Shown: positions 23,573-31,221 of the stretch, piece by piece | Numbering within the stretch: the stretch's first letter is position 1 | Layout: every line of letters begins with the position of its first letter | Assembly (NCBI GenBank): GCA_002414865.1 | Contig: DIAQ01000118.1 | Span: 1-33,421, forward strand | Length of the DNA stretch: 33,421 nucleotides | From: a candidate division Hyd24-12 bacterium UBA5074 | Lineage (GTDB): Bacteria; Fermentibacterota; Fermentibacteria; Fermentibacterales; Fermentibacteraceae | Direction: 5' to 3' | Translations under genes and position numbers: made by a program | The notes under the pieces: model-generated | Seen by the model: only the letters and a program-made list of their open reading frames with translations | What the model was told of the DNA's origin: nothing | The model's database searches: none

Positions 23573-23715
23573 CAGCCCCTCCCGGAAGAGACGAAGGCTA
23601 CCCGGACAGTTGATACCCTGTGAATCTAGCCTTGCGGGAGGCGCATGAACAGGACGCGAGCTTGTCCCCGTCGACCCGCTTCCCGATCTTAGGCGGTGAA
23701 CGGAAGGGGGATGCC

Positions 23716-24159
23716 TTGGAGAGGACACTCGTGATCCTGAAGCCGAATGCCGTTCAGAGATCCCTGATCGGGGAGATACTGGCACGGTTCGAGCGCAGGG
23801 GTCTCCGGATCTGCGCGATGAAGATGGTCACCATGGATCGCGGGCTGGCGGAGAGGCACTACGCGCAGCATCTGGGCAAGCCGTTCTATGACGATCTGGT
23901 GACTTTCATGACGAGCGGCCCCTCGGTCGCGGTGCTGCTGGAGTCGGAGGGCGCCATCAGGATCGTCAGGAACATGGTCGGGCCGACGGATCCCGCGGTC
24001 GCAGCCTCGGGCACGATCAGGGGCGATTATGCTACGACGACCGGGCACAACATGATACACGCATCGGACTCGGTCGACGCGGCCGGGCGCGAAGCCTCGC
24101 TCTTCTTCACCGCCGGCGAGATGAACGACTATTCGCTGGCGGTGAAGCCCTGGCTCTAG
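23716..24159 (+). CDS. ndk: nucleoside diphosphate kinase
   Basis: A 147-residue enzyme that transfers the gamma-phosphate of ATP to other (d)NDPs through a phosphohistidine in the cytoplasm. Landmarks are TLVILKPNAVQR (nucleotide-binding Lys), the HYAQHLGKPFYDDLVTFM helix, VRNMVGPTDP, SGTIRGDYA, the active site NMIHASDS, and the helix ending AGREASLFF. The length is normal for the family, which usually forms tetramers or hexamers. The start is a TTG at 23716, preceded by GGAAGGGGG, and places LERTLVILKP at the N-terminus as expected; the in-frame region further upstream is not conserved. It is divergent from the barrel gene ending at 22484 and convergent with the next barrel gene, 7 bases away. 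Confidence 0.95.
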   Translation: MERTLVILKPNAVQRSLIGEILARFERRGLRICAMKMVTMDRGLAERHYAQHLGKPFYDDLVTFMTSGPSVAVLLESEGAIRIVRNMVGPTDPAVAASGTIRGDYATTTGHNMIHASDSVDAAGREASLFFTAGEMNDYSLAVKPWL

Positions 24160-24166
24160 TCGGGCT

Positions 24167-25261
24167 CTAGATCGCGCAGCCCATCCCGATGCTGAAGAAG
24201 GACGCGGTGTCCGACACCTGGTCGATGACATCGTCGCTGAAGCCGAAGCCGTTGTTGTCGCGCGAGGACTTGTTCATCGCGAAGGCGCCTTCGAGGACAG
24301 CCCTGCCCAGCGTCACCGCCACGCCGAAGGAGAACCCCATCTGGGTCCTCTTCTCGTCCGTGGAGCCCCTGTCTGTGAAGGAGAGCCCTCCCCGCATCTC
24401 GAATCCGCTGGATGGAGTCACCAGACCGAACACTCGCCCCGTGAAGATCTGCGAGTCGGAGGGATCGGTGATCTCCCCCTCGAAGCCCAGGGCGCCGCGG
24501 GAGGCTCCACCGGAGTAGAAGATGCAGCCCGCCGCAACCCTCGCGGGATAGTGATCGCTCTCGGTCGTGTAGGAGATGCCCACGGAGTTCAGCCCGAAGA
24601 CCGCGGAGAGGCCGAGGTGCGCGCAGACGGCCTCCTCCTCCCATCCCCACTCGGACAGGGAGTCGTCCTCGCCGACCCTGTCGTCGAACTCGTAGGAGAA
24701 GTCGGCCGAGCCGAACCTGTAGCCTATCGAGGCGCCGCCTCTCAGCCACCTGAAGATCTTCGTGCCGCCGCCGGCAGCGACCTCCCAGACGCCGCCCGAG
24801 GACTCGTACCCCTCCATCGAGATGATGTCGCCGGAGGAGAGCGAGTCGTCGACCGTATACTGCCTCGCGCTGTAGGCGAGGTCGGTGAGTTTGGCTATCC
24901 CGGCCCCGAAGCCGAGGGCGGGACCTGCATTTAGCCTGTAGCAGGCGCTGGTGGCGCCCAGGCTCAGCTCGTTCCTGGTCGTGCGGCTGTAGGTTTCCAG
25001 GACCTCGCTGCCGAGCCCGATGCCCGTGGCGATGGAGATCGCGCTGCCGTCGATCCTCGAGAGGTCGGACGGGTTGTTGAAGACCGAGATGGGATCTCCG
25101 AACCCGATGGCCCGCGCACCGGACAGCGAGAGAGTGGACGGGCCCCCGCCCGGGATCAGCGTGCCGTAGCCGGAGGATTCCTCGTATCCGAAGGCCTCGA
25201 CTCCCGCCGGGGCAGGGATCATCGCGAAGACGACTGCGGCAAGGAGTGAGAACCTCTTCAT
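24167..25261 (-). CDS. outer-membrane beta-barrel protein (FadL/PorV-like), second copy
   Basis: A 364-residue secreted protein with signal peptide MKRFSLLAAVVFAMIPAPAGVEA. The mature start LSLSGARAIGFGDPISVFNNPSDLSRIDG carries the NNPSDL hatch motif seen as NNPAGL in the barrel encoded at 22484-23572. Strand-rich sequence with Gly/Ser/Tyr turns follows and ends on a strand (SFFSIGMGCAI). It is about the same length as the other barrel and probably its diverged paralogue. Function is unknown beyond an outer-membrane location. The start has a GGAAGGAG site about 10 bases upstream. It lies downstream of the vor operon on the same strand, but a terminator hairpin separates them, so it is likely expressed independently, at least in part. 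Confidence 0.78.
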   Translation of the reverse strand: MKRFSLLAAVVFAMIPAPAGVEAFGYEESSGYGTLIPGGGPSTLSLSGARAIGFGDPISVFNNPSDLSRIDGSAISIATGIGLGSEVLETYSRTTRNELSLGATSACYRLNAGPALGFGAGIAKLTDLAYSARQYTVDDSLSSGDIISMEGYESSGGVWEVAAGGGTKIFRWLRGGASIGYRFGSADFSYEFDDRVGEDDSLSEWGWEEEAVCAHLGLSAVFGLNSVGISYTTESDHYPARVAAGCIFYSGGASRGALGFEGEITDPSDSQIFTGRVFGLVTPSSGFEMRGGLSFTDRGSTDEKRTQMGFSFGVAVTLGRAVLEGAFAMNKSSRDNNGFGFSDDVIDQVSDTASFFSIGMGCAI

Positions 25262-25280
25262 GGGGACAGGCTCCTTCCGG

Positions 25281-25308
25281 GAAAGAGGCGGGGGCAGGGC
25301 CCCCCGCC
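25281..25308 (-). terminator. intrinsic terminator of the vor operon
   Basis: Read on the minus strand, an 8-bp stem GGCGGGGG/CCCCCGCC with a 6-nt loop is followed by TCTTTC. It lies 13 bases past the stop of the beta/gamma subunit gene and directly upstream of the ribosome binding site of the second barrel gene. Confidence 0.65.
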
Positions 25309-25320
25309 CGCCCTCGTTGG

Positions 25321-26757
25321 TCAGATCCGCCGGGCCTTCGAGGTGAACTCGAATCCCGCGCGGACAGCCTTTGCGTTGAGCTCGACGATACTCTTGCCCG
25401 GGAAGAGGCCCGGGAGGAGGCCGATGATGTCGTCGAGCCCGAAGAGCCCGGTCACTCCGGCGAAGGCGCCCACGGCGACCATGCTCTGGACTTTGGTGTT
25501 GCCCAGCTCGTCGGCGATCCCCGTTATCGGGACGGGCCAGATCTCGATGTCGCTGCGCGTCGGCTGGACTTCGATCAGGGTGCTGTTGTAGAGCAGGCAG
25601 CCTCCGGGCAGGATTATCTTCTCGAAGCGCTCCATGCTGGGACGGTTCATGGCGATGAGGACCGTAGGCTGCGTCGCGTCAGGGGCCCCTATGACGCCTT
25701 CCTGGATCATCACCGAGCAGAAGGCTGTCCCCCCGCGCATCTCCGGGCCGTAGGAGGGCAGCCAGGACACGTTGTACCCGTATTCGAGGCCGACGCTCGC
25801 GAGGGCCTGGCCGATCGACAGGATGCCCTGGCCTCCGAAGCCGGCGACGCGGATCGCTGGATTCGCGTACCGGGGCTCGATCTGCCTGCGTCCTAGTGCC
25901 GTGGCGCCGCCCTCCCCGAGCTCGAGAATCCTGCCCACCTCGGCGGCGTCCAGGATGGAGTGCCCGGCCTCGTGAGGAGCGGCCTCGGCGCTGCGGTCGC
26001 GCAGAGTGCCCAGCGGGAACACGGGGAGCATGCTGTCCTGTATCCACTTCTGACTCGCCACCGCGTCCATCTTCCAGTTGCTTGGGCACATGCTGAGGAC
26101 TTCGACGAGCGAGAAACCCTTCCTGTCCATCGTGTTCTGGATAGCCTTGCGGACGGCGCTCCTGGTCTTGCGGATGTTGGGAACGTCGTGGAGCGAGGTC
26201 CTCGCGATGAATACCGGGGCATACAGGGAGTCGAGCAGCTCAGCCACCTTCATGGGATAGCCGTCGGTCATCGGATTCCTGCCGTAGGGCGTCGTGGTGG
26301 TCTTCATCCCCTCGAGGGTGGTCGGGGCCATCTGACCGCCGGTCATGCCGTAGATGGCATTGTTCACGAAGAAGACGGCCATGTTCTCCCCGCGGTTGGC
26401 CGCCTGCACTATGTGGTTGCCGCCGATCGCCGCGAGGTCGCCGTCGCCCTGGTAGCTGATGACGACGTCCTCGGGATTCGCCCGGGACACGGCCGTTGCC
26501 ACGGCGGGGGCGCGGCCGTGAGCCACCTGGAAGTTCCCGGTATTGAAGTAGTAGTAGGCGAAGACGCTGCATCCCACCGGGCTGATGAGTATCGTCCTGT
26601 CGGTGATCTCGAAGTCCTCCAGAGCCTCCGCTATAAGCTTGTGGAGGATGCCGTGCCCGCAGCCAGGGCAGTAGTGTGTTCTATCCTTCTCGTTGCCGGG
26701 CTTGTGCTTGTATACATCCATGAAACCTGTCGGCTTGCGGAGAACTGCGCCTTTCAT
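25321..26757 (-). CDS. vorA: 2-oxoacid:ferredoxin oxidoreductase, fused beta (TPP) and gamma subunits (VorA type)
   Basis: A 478-residue fusion. Residues 15-255 are the thiamine-diphosphate (beta) domain: THYCPGCGHGILHKL, SPVGCSVFAYYYFNTGNF, the GDGDLAAIGGNH magnesium/TPP motif and FFVNNAIYGMTGGQMAPTT. After a linker of about 40 residues, the gamma domain begins near residue 298 with IRVAGFGGQGILSIGQAL and contains SYGPEMRGGTAFCSVMI. With the alpha and ferredoxin subunits it oxidatively decarboxylates a 2-oxoacid to an acyl-CoA and reduces ferredoxin, or runs in reverse. The beta-gamma fusion and the gene set resemble branched-chain 2-oxoacid (ketoisovalerate) oxidoreductases of methanogens, so Vor is preferred over Kor, but the substrate is not proven. 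The ATG at 26757 overlaps the stop of the alpha gene (ATGA). Confidence 0.9.
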   Translation of the reverse strand: MKGAVLRKPTGFMDVYKHKPGNEKDRTHYCPGCGHGILHKLIAEALEDFEITDRTILISPVGCSVFAYYYFNTGNFQVAHGRAPAVATAVSRANPEDVVISYQGDGDLAAIGGNHIVQAANRGENMAVFFVNNAIYGMTGGQMAPTTLEGMKTTTTPYGRNPMTDGYPMKVAELLDSLYAPVFIARTSLHDVPNIRKTRSAVRKAIQNTMDRKGFSLVEVLSMCPSNWKMDAVASQKWIQDSMLPVFPLGTLRDRSAEAAPHEAGHSILDAAEVGRILELGEGGATALGRRQIEPRYANPAIRVAGFGGQGILSIGQALASVGLEYGYNVSWLPSYGPEMRGGTAFCSVMIQEGVIGAPDATQPTVLIAMNRPSMERFEKIILPGGCLLYNSTLIEVQPTRSDIEIWPVPITGIADELGNTKVQSMVAVGAFAGVTGLFGLDDIIGLLPGLFPGKSIVELNAKAVRAGFEFTSKARRI

Positions 26758-27812
26758 CTCGCCACCCCGTAGAGCTCCGAGACCTTCCCGAGGATCTCGG
26801 ACGCGGTAGGTACATTCCCGCCTGCGCGGAAATAAAAATCGGAGAACAACCTGCCCCTGAGGGCCAGGTCGACGTCATCGACCATCTGGCCGGTGGAGAG
26901 CTCCACGGTCAGCACGCCCTTGACCCCCCTGCCCGGGAGTGCGCCGATCTGCTCCTTGGGGAACGGGAACAGCGTTATCGGGCGCAGGAGTCCCAGCTTC
27001 GCGCCTTTCGCCCTGCCGAGGTCGACGACCGAGCGGAGGACGCGGCTTATGCAGCCGTAGCCGATCATTACGTACTCGGCATCGTCGAGCATGTAGCCTT
27101 CGACCCGCACCTCACGGCGCCCCACCTCGGTGTATTTCTCGAGCAGCTTCCTGTTCCAGGCCTCCAGCTCGTCGTGGTCGAGGTATATCGAGTTGATGAG
27201 GTTCTTTATCAGCGGGGTCCCCTTAACGGCCCACGAGCTCTTGTCGGGCAGGGAGCCCACCGGCGAGGGGATGTCCACCGACTCCATCATCTGGCCGATC
27301 ACGCCGTCCGTCAGAACGAACACGGGATTGCGGTATCTGTCGGCGATCTCGAACGCCAGCATGGTCAGGTCGCACATCTCCTGGCAGGAGTTCGGCGCCA
27401 GCACGATGTTGCGGTAGTTGCCGTGCCCTCCGCCCTTGACTACCTGGTTGTAGTCGCTCTGCTCGGGGCCGATGTTGCCCAGGCCCGGGCCTCCGCGCAT
27501 GACATCGACGACGACCAGCGGGAGCGCGGCGCCTGCGCAGTAGGAGAGACCCTCCTGCTTCAGGCTTATTCCGGGGCCCGAACTGGCCGTCATCACACGC
27601 TTGCCGGAGCCCGCGGCTCCGTAGACCATGTTGATGGCGGCAGTTTCGCATTCGGCCTGGAGGAAGGTGCGGCCCAGCCTGGGGAAGATGGAGGCCGCCG
27701 CCTCGGCTATCTCGCTCGCGGGGGTGATGGGGTATCCGTAGTAGGCCTCGCAGCCTGCGAGAGCAGCCCCGTACACGGCGGCGTAATTACCTTTCATCAG
27801 CTTGCGGGCCAT
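26754..27812 (-). CDS. vorB: 2-oxoacid:ferredoxin oxidoreductase alpha subunit (VorB type)
   Basis: A 352-residue subunit carrying the pyrimidine-binding domain and domain II of the PFOR family. It opens with KLMKGNYAAVYGAALAGCEAYYGYPITPASEIAE, the classical alpha start with the catalytic-region YPITPxSE. It continues with QAECETAAINMVYGAAGSGKRVMTASSGPGISLKQEGLSY, VVDVMRGGPGLGNIGPEQSDY, and a C-terminal transketolase-C-like region (LLRPITLFPFPKEQI, VELSTGQMVDDV). It pairs with the fused beta/gamma subunit to build the TPP site. It lies immediately downstream of the ferredoxin subunit gene (stop at 27813, this gene's coding start at 27812) and overlaps the next gene by 4 bases, so all three are tightly coupled. 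Confidence 0.92.
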   Translation of the reverse strand: MARKLMKGNYAAVYGAALAGCEAYYGYPITPASEIAEAAASIFPRLGRTFLQAECETAAINMVYGAAGSGKRVMTASSGPGISLKQEGLSYCAGAALPLVVVDVMRGGPGLGNIGPEQSDYNQVVKGGGHGNYRNIVLAPNSCQEMCDLTMLAFEIADRYRNPVFVLTDGVIGQMMESVDIPSPVGSLPDKSSWAVKGTPLIKNLINSIYLDHDELEAWNRKLLEKYTEVGRREVRVEGYMLDDAEYVMIGYGCISRVLRSVVDLGRAKGAKLGLLRPITLFPFPKEQIGALPGRGVKGVLTVELSTGQMVDDVDLALRGRLFSDFYFRAGGNVPTASEILGKVSELYGVAR

Positions 27813-28061
27813 CTACTTCACCTCCTCTTCAACGTAATCCTTCAGATATACGGTGATGGCGCCCGGCTCCGGGCAGGAGTAGAAGCAGTTGCCGCATCCG
27901 ATACAGCCTTCACCCTTGTAGCTGGAAGGGTGATAGCCTTTGGAGTTCAGTCTGGATGAGATCTCCAGGACATGCCTTGGACAGGCCGCGACGCACAGGC
28001 CGCAGCCCTTGCACTCCTCCTGGTCGATCTCGTTGTACGGGTACTTGCGGACACCGGTCAC
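27813..28061 (-). CDS. 2-oxoacid:ferredoxin oxidoreductase ferredoxin (delta) subunit
   Basis: An 82-residue 2[4Fe-4S] ferredoxin-like subunit. The two cluster motifs are CKGCGLCVAACP and CIGCGNCFYSCP, separated by about 25 residues (RHVLEISSRLNSKGYHPS), typical of the delta subunit of KGOR/VOR complexes. It takes electrons from the TPP site and passes them to free ferredoxin. The GTG at 28061 is chosen because a near-perfect AAGGAGG sits 5 bases upstream; extending to 28133 would add non-conserved residues. It is the first gene of the vor operon and is divergent from the TetR-led operon. Confidence 0.93.
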   Translation of the reverse strand: MTGVRKYPYNEIDQEECKGCGLCVAACPRHVLEISSRLNSKGYHPSSYKGEGCIGCGNCFYSCPEPGAITVYLKDYVEEEVK

Positions 28062-28174
28062 GGAAACCTCCTTAACGACGGAGCGATAAGCGTTTCCGCC
28101 GGTTTCTGTCGAAGCCGGCTCAGTTCTGAACAATCGTCTTGCGGGACGGTGAAGTCAACGATGCCGCGCTGGAC

Positions 28175-28203
28175 TTGATGAATGACCTACCGTTCGGTAT
28201 ACT
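28175..28203 (+). promoter_or_regulatory. sigma-70 promoter with palindromic operator in its spacer
   Basis: TTGATG (28175-28180) and TATACT (28198-28203) are separated by exactly 17 bases. The 12-bp palindrome TACCG-TT-CGGTA (28188-28199) fills the spacer and touches the -10 box. It lies 35 bases upstream of the TetR start at 28239. Binding of the TetR product here would block polymerase, so autorepression of the whole operon is likely. The promoter also rules out the upstream in-frame ATG at 28182 as the main start, since that lies before the expected transcription start. Confidence 0.65.
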
Positions 28204-28238
28204 TCGAACCTCCATATTGGTCAGCCACTGGAAGGAAC

Positions 28239-28829
28239 ATGGCAGTGCGAACATCGAACTCGAGTGCGAGGGACGAGATCCTGCGAGCCGCGATGTCGGT
28301 TCTGGCCAGGGCCAACTACGCCGAGATATCGATGCAGGACATCGCGAAGGCCGGGGGCGTCACCAAGCCCACGATCTACTACTACTTCGAGAGCAAGCAG
28401 GGGCTGTTCGAGGCCCTGTCGTCCATGATCGTCGATCACATCAGGGATATCGTGCTCGAAGAGATAGCCGGAAGCCGGGGTCTGAGCTCCACGCTGGAGG
28501 GGATCGCATCAAGGATGCTCGAATCGCCCTACACCTCGCCCGACCTCGCAAGCGCTCTCTTCGCATTCTACTCCGATCCCAGCCTCAAGGCGAACGTACC
28601 CACCCTGAGAGGCGAGATGGAGCAGATCCATATGCTGCTCAAGGACCTCTTCGCCAGGGGGAAGGCGGACGGCGTGGTGAGGGAGGACGTCGACGTCGAC
28701 CTCATATGCAGAATCTACAACTCCGTGATCCACTCCTATCTGGGGATGCGCCTGGAATCGGGATGCTGCGGCGGGCCGGGTCCCGTGGAGATAGTGAGGG
28801 TTCTCATGCAGGGAGTCGGGAAGGACTAG
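28239..28829 (+). CDS. TetR/AcrR family transcriptional regulator
   Basis: A 196-residue repressor. The N-terminal TetR helix-turn-helix occupies about residues 10-56: SARDEILRAAMSVLARANYAEISMQDIAKAGGVTKPTIYYYFESKQGLFEAL, with the recognition helix KPTIYYYF. The C-terminal ligand/dimer domain is helical and unclassified, with a late CC pair (ESGCCGGPG). The ATG at 28239 has GGAAGGA 3 bases upstream. It is first in an operon with a TolC-family channel (1-base overlap or 5-base gap), a membrane-fusion lipoprotein and a molybdoprotein. By analogy with AcrR/TtgR it probably represses this export operon until a toxic ligand binds; the ligand is unknown. Confidence 0.9.
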   Translation: MAVRTSNSSARDEILRAAMSVLARANYAEISMQDIAKAGGVTKPTIYYYFESKQGLFEALSSMIVDHIRDIVLEEIAGSRGLSSTLEGIASRMLESPYTSPDLASALFAFYSDPSLKANVPTLRGEMEQIHMLLKDLFARGKADGVVREDVDVDLICRIYNSVIHSYLGMRLESGCCGGPGPVEIVRVLMQGVGKD

Positions 28830-28834
28830 TGGAG

Positions 28835-30127
28835 ATGCTTCTCAAACAGGCTGTCGCGATCGTCATCTGTGTCTCCGTCTCGGGCGCCGTCACTCTCGAG
28901 GAGGCCGTGGGGACCGCCCTTGACGCCAGGGGCGACGTCCAGGCCTCCCGCAGCGCGGTGGAATCCGCGAGCTGGAGCAGGAGGAGCGCATCCCTCTGGT
29001 TCCTCCCCTCGGTGTACGGATCCCTGTCCTTCGCGAAGCTTCACGACATACCGACGATGACACTGCCCGGCATGGGCAGCTTCCCCATGAGTTCCGAATA
29101 CTCCTCGGCCGCGGGAATCACCGCGACTCTGCCGCTCTTCGTGGCGCAGGGGCCCGCCGGCTCGTCGCTCGCCTCGCACGCCGAGGACCTGGCGGTCGAG
29201 CAGGCCTCGATGTCGGAGCAGGATGCAGCGCTCCAGGTCATCCAGGCCTTCTACGGCGTGCTGCTCGCGCACGAGCTCGATGCTGTCTCGCAGGAAGCCC
29301 TCTCGATCGCCGAGGCGGGTCTCGAGATCGCGCAACAGAAGTACGAGGTCGGCACGATCTCCCGTTTCGAGCTCCTCCAGAGCAGCGTCGCATACGAAAA
29401 CCGCGTGCCCGACGCCATCTCTGCGGCCAACTCCTACCGCAACTCGCTTGCAGGCCTGGCCGTGGCCATGGGCCTCCCGGACAGCGCGGGAGTCGTGCCC
29501 GAAGGGTCGCTCGAGGACCGCCTGCCGGTCGAGCTGCCGGAGAGTCTCGAGCTGGCGAGGGCCGTGATGACCGCGAACAGCCCCGACCTGCGGATGGCGG
29601 GAAGCCTCGGCGACGTCGGACGGTCCGGAGTCGGGATGGCGGCGGCGGCGTTCGCTCCCTCGCTCGTTCTCCAGACCAGCTACGAGTACGACGCCTCCCG
29701 GGATGACCTGGAATTCGGACCCGACGACTACGAGCGGTCCTGGACCACGGCAGTGGCTCTCACGGTGCCGATATTCGACGGCCTGGGTGACTTCGCCGGA
29801 TACAACTCCGCTCGTGCCGATCAGGTTGCTGCCGACGCCCGCGCAGGAGCCCTCGCCCAGGCTGCGGGCCTCCGGCTGGTGCAGGCCTGGAACGATCTCG
29901 TCGATGCCCGGCAGATGGTCGCCTCGACGGCGTCCACGGTGTCCGAGGCGGAGGAGGGCTCGCAGATAGCAGGCGTCTCCTACGAAGCAGGCCTCATAAC
30001 GAGGCTGGAAATGGATCAGGCTCTTCTGGCCCTGACGGCGGCCAGGACGAATCACGCCTCGGCCCTCTATTCGCTAAGGACCTCGGAGGCGAGGCTGGCC
30101 CGGGCCATGGGCACACTGGTATTCTGA
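28835..30127 (+). CDS. TolC-family outer-membrane efflux channel
   Basis: A 430-residue outer-membrane factor. A short signal (MLLKQAVAIVICVSVSGA) is followed by VTLEEAVGTALDARGDVQASR, the usual first helix. Two internal repeats of the OEP fold follow: the first half has QQKYEVGTISRFELLQSSVAYEN and the second half GVSYEAGLITRLEMDQALLALTAARTNH. This Y.xG.I.RxE pattern in both halves is the hallmark of TolC proteins, which trimerise into a beta-barrel plus alpha-helical tunnel. The ATG at 28835 is used; a GTG at 28829 overlapping the TetR stop (TAGTG) with GGAAGGA 3 bases upstream is equally possible and adds two residues. It would pair with the fusion lipoprotein encoded next. Confidence 0.9.
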   Translation: MLLKQAVAIVICVSVSGAVTLEEAVGTALDARGDVQASRSAVESASWSRRSASLWFLPSVYGSLSFAKLHDIPTMTLPGMGSFPMSSEYSSAAGITATLPLFVAQGPAGSSLASHAEDLAVEQASMSEQDAALQVIQAFYGVLLAHELDAVSQEALSIAEAGLEIAQQKYEVGTISRFELLQSSVAYENRVPDAISAANSYRNSLAGLAVAMGLPDSAGVVPEGSLEDRLPVELPESLELARAVMTANSPDLRMAGSLGDVGRSGVGMAAAAFAPSLVLQTSYEYDASRDDLEFGPDDYERSWTTAVALTVPIFDGLGDFAGYNSARADQVAADARAGALAQAAGLRLVQAWNDLVDARQMVASTASTVSEAEEGSQIAGVSYEAGLITRLEMDQALLALTAARTNHASALYSLRTSEARLARAMGTLVF

Positions 30128-30150
30128 AAGCCTCGAAGGGCGGCATCTCC

Positions 30151-31221
30151 ATGAGCACTCTCCAGAGATTCATCTGCGCACTGGCCCTCGCCACCCTGGG
30201 CGCATGTGGAGGCAGCGGCGGGGAAGAGCCTGCCGCGGCAACCCCCGTCACCGTCATGGTGGTCACCGGAACGCAGATAACATCCGAAGTCTATGCTCCC
30301 ACAAGGCTCGAGGGAGTCGACGAAGCCCTCATCTATCCGGCCGTCGGGGGCAGAGTCGAGCAGGTGCTCGTCCAGGAGGGCGACAGCGTTCGCGCCGGCG
30401 ACAGGCTCGTGCGACTCGCGACCGACAGGCAGATCAGCGCCGGCACGGCCTCGGCCCAGGCGGCCGTCGCCGCGGCCCAGGCCAACGAGACCAATTCCTC
30501 GAGGATGCTCGAAAGGCTCACCTCGCTTTATGATGCAGGCGCCGTCAGCGAGCAGGAGCTCGACGGAGCGCGCACCTCGTACGCCGCCGCCCGGGCCGCC
30601 CTAATGCAGGCCCAGGCCGGGGCGATGCAGGCCGGAAGCGTAGCTGACAACTCGTATATCACCGCGCCCTTCGACGGCCGCGTGGGCCGCGTCTGGGCCC
30701 GCGTCGGCAACACGGTCGGCGGAGGTCCGGTGATCTCCATCGCCAACAGCTCCGCCCTCGTGGCGCGGGCGCTGTTCCCCGAGCGCTACCTGCCCCGGCT
30801 CGCGCAGGGGCTGCCAGCCTACATCTCCATCTCGGCGTTCGACGGCGAGAGCTTCCCTGGAGAGGTGACGGCGGCGGCGAGGTCGGTCGATCCCGTCTCC
30901 GGGCTCGTTCCCGTCGAGATTCGGATAGCCGATCCCGGCGGCCGGCTCCTCCCCGGGATGACCGGCAGGGTCGCAGTGGCGGTGGAGACGCACGAGCATG
31001 CCCTGGTGGTGCCCGAGATCGCATTCCGCAGGTTGGCCGAGGGCTTCCAGCTCGTCATCTGCAGGGACGGGCACGCAGTGCTGACCGATGTTTCGACCGG
31101 GCTGAGCAACAGGGGCATGGTCGAGGTGGTCTCCGGCCTGGCCGAGGGTGACAGCGTGATAGTCCAGGGCCAGTTCAGGGTGAGCGACGGGGCCCCGGTG
31201 ACTGTGGCCGAAGGTTCCTGA
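30151..31221 (+). CDS. RND-type periplasmic adaptor (membrane fusion) lipoprotein
   Basis: A 356-residue adaptor. The lipoprotein signal ends at Cys19 (ATLGACGG), so it is anchored by lipid to the inner membrane like AcrA/MexA. A barrel-sandwich (lipoyl) domain is split in two: AVGGRVEQVLVQEGDSVRAGDRL before, and ITAPFDGRVGRVWARVGNTVGGG after, an alpha-hairpin (about 95-165, with DAGAVSEQELDGART). A beta-barrel (ISAFDGESFPGEVTAAARSVDPVSGLVPVEIRI, LLPGMTGRVAV) and a membrane-proximal domain (GLAEGDSVIVQGQFRVSDGAPV) complete the RND-adaptor pattern. It would link the TolC-like channel to an inner-membrane pump, but no pump gene follows. Its stop overlaps the next start (TGATG). Confidence 0.92.
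   Translation: MSTLQRFICALALATLGACGGSGGEEPAAATPVTVMVVTGTQITSEVYAPTRLEGVDEALIYPAVGGRVEQVLVQEGDSVRAGDRLVRLATDRQISAGTASAQAAVAAAQANETNSSRMLERLTSLYDAGAVSEQELDGARTSYAAARAALMQAQAGAMQAGSVADNSYITAPFDGRVGRVWARVGNTVGGGPVISIANSSALVARALFPERYLPRLAQGLPAYISISAFDGESFPGEVTAAARSVDPVSGLVPVEIRIADPGGRLLPGMTGRVAVAVETHEHALVVPEIAFRRLAEGFQLVICRDGHAVLTDVSTGLSNRGMVEVVSGLAEGDSVIVQGQFRVSDGAPVTVAEGS

Noticed and set aside
28182..28238. Upstream ATG for the TetR regulator
   Set aside because: It lies inside the promoter spacer, before the expected transcription start, and lacks a ribosome binding site; the ATG at 28239 has GGAAGGA.
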